Below, piece by piece: positions 5,666-7,199 of a stretch of DNA of 7,199 nt. The translations under genes were made by a program, and so were the position numbers. The notes under the pieces were generated by a model. That model saw only the letters and a program-made list of their open reading frames with translations. It searched no databases and had not been told where the DNA came from. Position 1 is the stretch's first letter. Every line of letters starts with the position of its first letter. The stretch covers positions 1 to 7,199 of the forward strand of contig JAHEFC010000196.1 in the NCBI GenBank assembly GCA_024640385.1. The letters are read 5' to 3'. The stretch comes from Sphingobacteriales bacterium. GTDB taxonomy: Bacteria > Bacteroidota > Bacteroidia > Chitinophagales > Chitinophagaceae.

Positions 5666-6546
5666 TGCATTTTATATTCTTTTTCACCGGCTGTGATGGC
5701 GATGTCGAGAAAATTCTGCTTAGGAGGCAGGGGACAGGTTGCAAATTCGGTGAACGCACAGGGTGGATTTAATGCTTTGTTGAAATCCAGTATCGTGTAC
5801 TCATTAGCGTCAGGTTTTTTTGCATACAAATACCGGCCGGAAGCGTAAGTGGTTAGGCCGGTAGTTTCGTCTCCAAAAATAATATAGAGTTCTTCACCTT
5901 CCCAGATTGCGTCCAGGGAATAGGTTTTATTGAAAATTGTAAAGATGAGTTTACCTGGCGATTCGTGTGTTATCGTTTGTCCCAATACGTTTGTAATTGG
6001 TATCCCGGACCTCAGCTCCCTGCTGTCGAGATAAGCTTTCACTTTCCATGTACTGTCAACGGGGAATCGCTCTATGCCTTTGAAATTTTTAACAGCCGGA
6101 TGTTCAAGGTCCCTTAACCTGATGCCGTATTTGTGGTCAGACCTCTTGATGGTCCATCTGAGAGACCCGGAAGAGCAAACAGGAAGTATGCTGGAGTCTT
6201 TATGATAAATGATCGCCTTGTCACTGATCTTGCCATTCACTTTAATACCCGCCGTTGGTTCGGCGACCATGGTCACCACACCATTTGCCAGTTCAAAATA
6301 ACCTGCGTGAGCAGCAAAATTTATGTCAGGAAATACAACCTGGTTGGAGGAGTCGGAACCAAAGCTGTTTCTGCCTTCAGACAACCATAATAAGCCTCTG
6401 AGGTTCAGCCAGCCGTTTTCACTGGTGAGATAATTCACCCGGGCACTATCCCATTGACTGATCTCATTTAAATAGGGATTGGATACCTGGGCCATAGATA
6501 CGGATTGAGACAAAACCAACACTATCAGAAAAATGCCACTTTGCAT
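5662..6546 (-). CDS. Secreted DUF1684 family protein
   Basis: 294 residues. A signal peptide (about 1-19, ending SVSMA|Q) precedes the DUF1684 domain, indicating export. The n-region has no Lys or Arg, which is unusual, but a stop lies just upstream in frame, so no longer start is available. Family landmarks in order: ENGWLNLRGLLWLSEGRNSFGS (43-64), IKRSDHKYGIRLRDLEHPAVKNF (133-155), a 'GIERFPVDSTWKV' stretch (157-169), SPGKLIFTIF (196-205), FGDETTGLTTYASGRYLY (224-241), LDFNKALNPPCAF (253-265) and the hallmark FATCPLPPKQN (268-278) before AGEKEY. The two cysteines at 263 and 271 in PPCAF and TCPLPP are the conserved pair. No activity is established for the family as far as I know. It overlaps the convergent paralogue 2 at its 3' end and diverges from the monooxygenase gene across 75 bp. 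Confidence 0.9.
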   Translation of the reverse strand: MQSGIFLIVLVLSQSVSMAQVSNPYLNEISQWDSARVNYLTSENGWLNLRGLLWLSEGRNSFGSDSSNQVVFPDINFAAHAGYFELANGVVTMVAEPTAGIKVNGKISDKAIIYHKDSSILPVCSSGSLRWTIKRSDHKYGIRLRDLEHPAVKNFKGIERFPVDSTWKVKAYLDSRELRSGIPITNVLGQTITHESPGKLIFTIFNKTYSLDAIWEGEELYIIFGDETTGLTTYASGRYLYAKKPDANEYTILDFNKALNPPCAFTEFATCPLPPKQNFLDIAITAGEKEYKMH

Positions 6547-6596
6547 GGATGCAAGTTAAGAGCTGATCTTTAATACGCCAACTACCGTGGCAGCCT

Positions 6597-6604
6597 TAAC
6601 TTTG
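6597..6604 (+). promoter_or_regulatory. Perfect Bacteroidota -7 box before the monooxygenase gene
   Basis: TAACTTTG is an exact match to TAnnTTTG and ends 17 nt before ATG 6622, inside the 75-bp divergent intergenic region 6547-6621. No clear TTTG -33 element sits about 20 nt upstream; the nearest T-run (TTTA, 6569-6572) is 24 nt away. This is the best single-box match in the window. Confidence 0.5.
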
Positions 6605-6621
6605 CAACCTGAATTGATTGT

Positions 6622-7155
6622 ATGGAAATAGGCATTTGTACGTTTGCGGATGTGGGAACTCATCCTGTCACCAAAGAGAAGATCGAACCCTACCAGCGTT
6701 TGCGCAACCTGATGGAAGAGATCGAACTGGCGGATCAACTGGGCCTGGATGTTTTCGCCGTAGGCGAACATCACCGACCCGATTATGCAGTTTCTTCACC
6801 AGCTACCATTCTCGCTGCAGCCGCAGTGAAAACAAAAAATATAAAACTCTCCAGCGGAGTTACTGTATTGAGTTCTGATGATCCCGTCAGGGTTTATCAG
6901 CAGTTTGCAACTGTTGATCTGCTGTCTGGCGGTCGTGCTGAGATCATGGCGGGCAGGGGCTCATTTATCGAATCCTTCCCATTGTTTGGGTATGATCTGG
7001 AAGATTATGACAGCTTGTTTGCGGAGAAGCTGCACATGCTGGTGAGGTTGAATGAGAACCCCATTGTAAATTGGGAAGGCAAGCATACCCAATCCATCAA
7101 GGGGCGAGGCATTTATCCACGTGCATTGCCTGCGAGCTGGTGCAGAACGGCGTGA
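6622..7155 (+). CDS. LLM-class flavin-dependent oxidoreductase, 3' part lost at a chimeric junction
   Basis: N-terminal half of a luciferase-like monooxygenase, an FMN-dependent TIM-barrel enzyme of the cytosol; full family members are about 340 residues. [10 protein letters not shown] starts the first strand. [33 protein letters not shown] (36-68) holds the EHHRP motif. [39 protein letters not shown] (77-115) is the strongly conserved core, and [19 protein letters not shown] (119-137) and [15 protein letters not shown] (153-167) follow. After Arg167 the next ten residues and the TGA at 7153-7155 do not fit the family, which would continue with a proline-rich link into the next barrel strand. 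The break coincides with an abrupt rise in GC, so the stop is most likely an artefact of a misjoined assembly and the native end is at about 7120-7124. The substrate cannot be told. Confidence 0.85.
   Translation: MEIGICTFADVGTHPVTKEKIEPYQRLRNLMEEIELADQLGLDVFAVGEHHRPDYAVSSPATILAAAAVKTKNIKLSSGVTVLSSDDPVRVYQQFATVDLLSGGRAEIMAGRGSFIESFPLFGYDLEDYDSLFAEKLHMLVRLNENPIVNWEGKHTQSIKGRGIYPRALPASWCRTA
7119..7128. other. Probable chimeric (misassembly) junction
   Basis: To the left the sequence is Bacteroidota-like coding DNA of the monooxygenase; to the right are about 75 bases at about 68% GC (51 of 75 from 7125) with a different reading frame and gene family. The exact join could be anywhere in this short stretch, perhaps at a shared short word. 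Confidence 0.75.
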
Positions 7156-7199
7156 TCGGAAAGGTCCAGCGCGTCGAGTGCAGCTTCGGCGGCCCGGGC
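7125..7199 (+). CDS. Fragment of a Gfo/Idh/MocA-type oxidoreductase from a foreign high-GC sequence
   Basis: In the frame starting at 7125 (different from the monooxygenase frame) the 25 codons are open to the window end and read [18 protein letters not shown], then CSFGGPG. This is the 'ACELVRNGRIGKvkrVEv' helix-turn-strand that follows the dinucleotide-binding domain in Gfo/Idh/MocA sugar dehydrogenases, often seen in this form in Planctomycetota and Verrucomicrobiota. Codons end mostly in G or C, unlike the rest of the window. Both ends are missing, and the gene probably comes from another organism. The assignment rests on one short motif. Confidence 0.6.
   Translation, partial: MACELVQNGVIGKVQRVECSFGGPG

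Noticed and set aside
6133..6774. Open frames antisense to the DUF1684 and monooxygenase genes
   Set aside because: They lie opposite conserved protein-coding sequence and have low-complexity, non-family translations.

Overview
The window (about 46% GC by eye) looks like a contig fragment from a Bacteroidota genome, most likely Chitinophagaceae or a close relative. The basis is the protein families (GH29 fucosidase, secreted M20 amidohydrolase, DUF4239 membrane protein, secreted DUF1684 protein, a Bacteroidota-type secreted family), the lack of Shine-Dalgarno sequences before the starts, and one perfect plus two near matches to the Bacteroidota -7 promoter box TAnnTTTG. The taxon is an inference from style; no rRNA or marker gene is present.

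Layout. Bases 2-1108 (+) hold the C-terminal three quarters or more of a GH29 alpha-L-fucosidase, cut by the window start. It converges on a minus-strand pair: a secreted M20D-type metallo-amidohydrolase (1213-2499) and, 37 bp upstream of it, a DUF4239/bestrophin-like membrane protein (2537-3319). A hotdog-fold acyl-CoA thioesterase (3367-3768, +) diverges from that pair across 47 bp and converges on a 70-residue two-helix membrane protein (3826-4038, -). Across a 136-bp divergent region lie two tandem, equal-length (231 aa) secreted paralogues (4175-4870 and 4970-5665, +), about 58% identical by hand count. The second overlaps tail to tail by 4 bp with a secreted DUF1684 protein (5662-6546, -). 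A luciferase-like flavin-dependent monooxygenase (from 6622, +) runs toward the right edge.

The last about 75 bases do not belong with the rest. GC jumps to about 68%, the monooxygenase reading loses its family pattern after residue 167, and another frame reads as a piece of a Gfo/Idh/MocA-type oxidoreductase. The simplest explanation is an assembly chimera at a contig end; the monooxygenase should not be read as a naturally truncated 177-residue protein.

The genes do not form one obvious pathway. The fucosidase could belong to a glycan-use locus outside the window, but no SusC/SusD, sulfatase or regulator is visible. Other noteworthy structures are a degenerate 20-bp GA-rich repeat found at both convergent gene ends that have a spacer, and the tandem paralogues, each with a TAnnTTTA box ending exactly 14 nt before its ATG. 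I saw no mobile element, CRISPR array, tRNA or rRNA, and no gene-free stretch longer than 136 bp. I do not see a convincing new multi-gene system here; the paralogue pair is the best candidate for uncharacterised biology.
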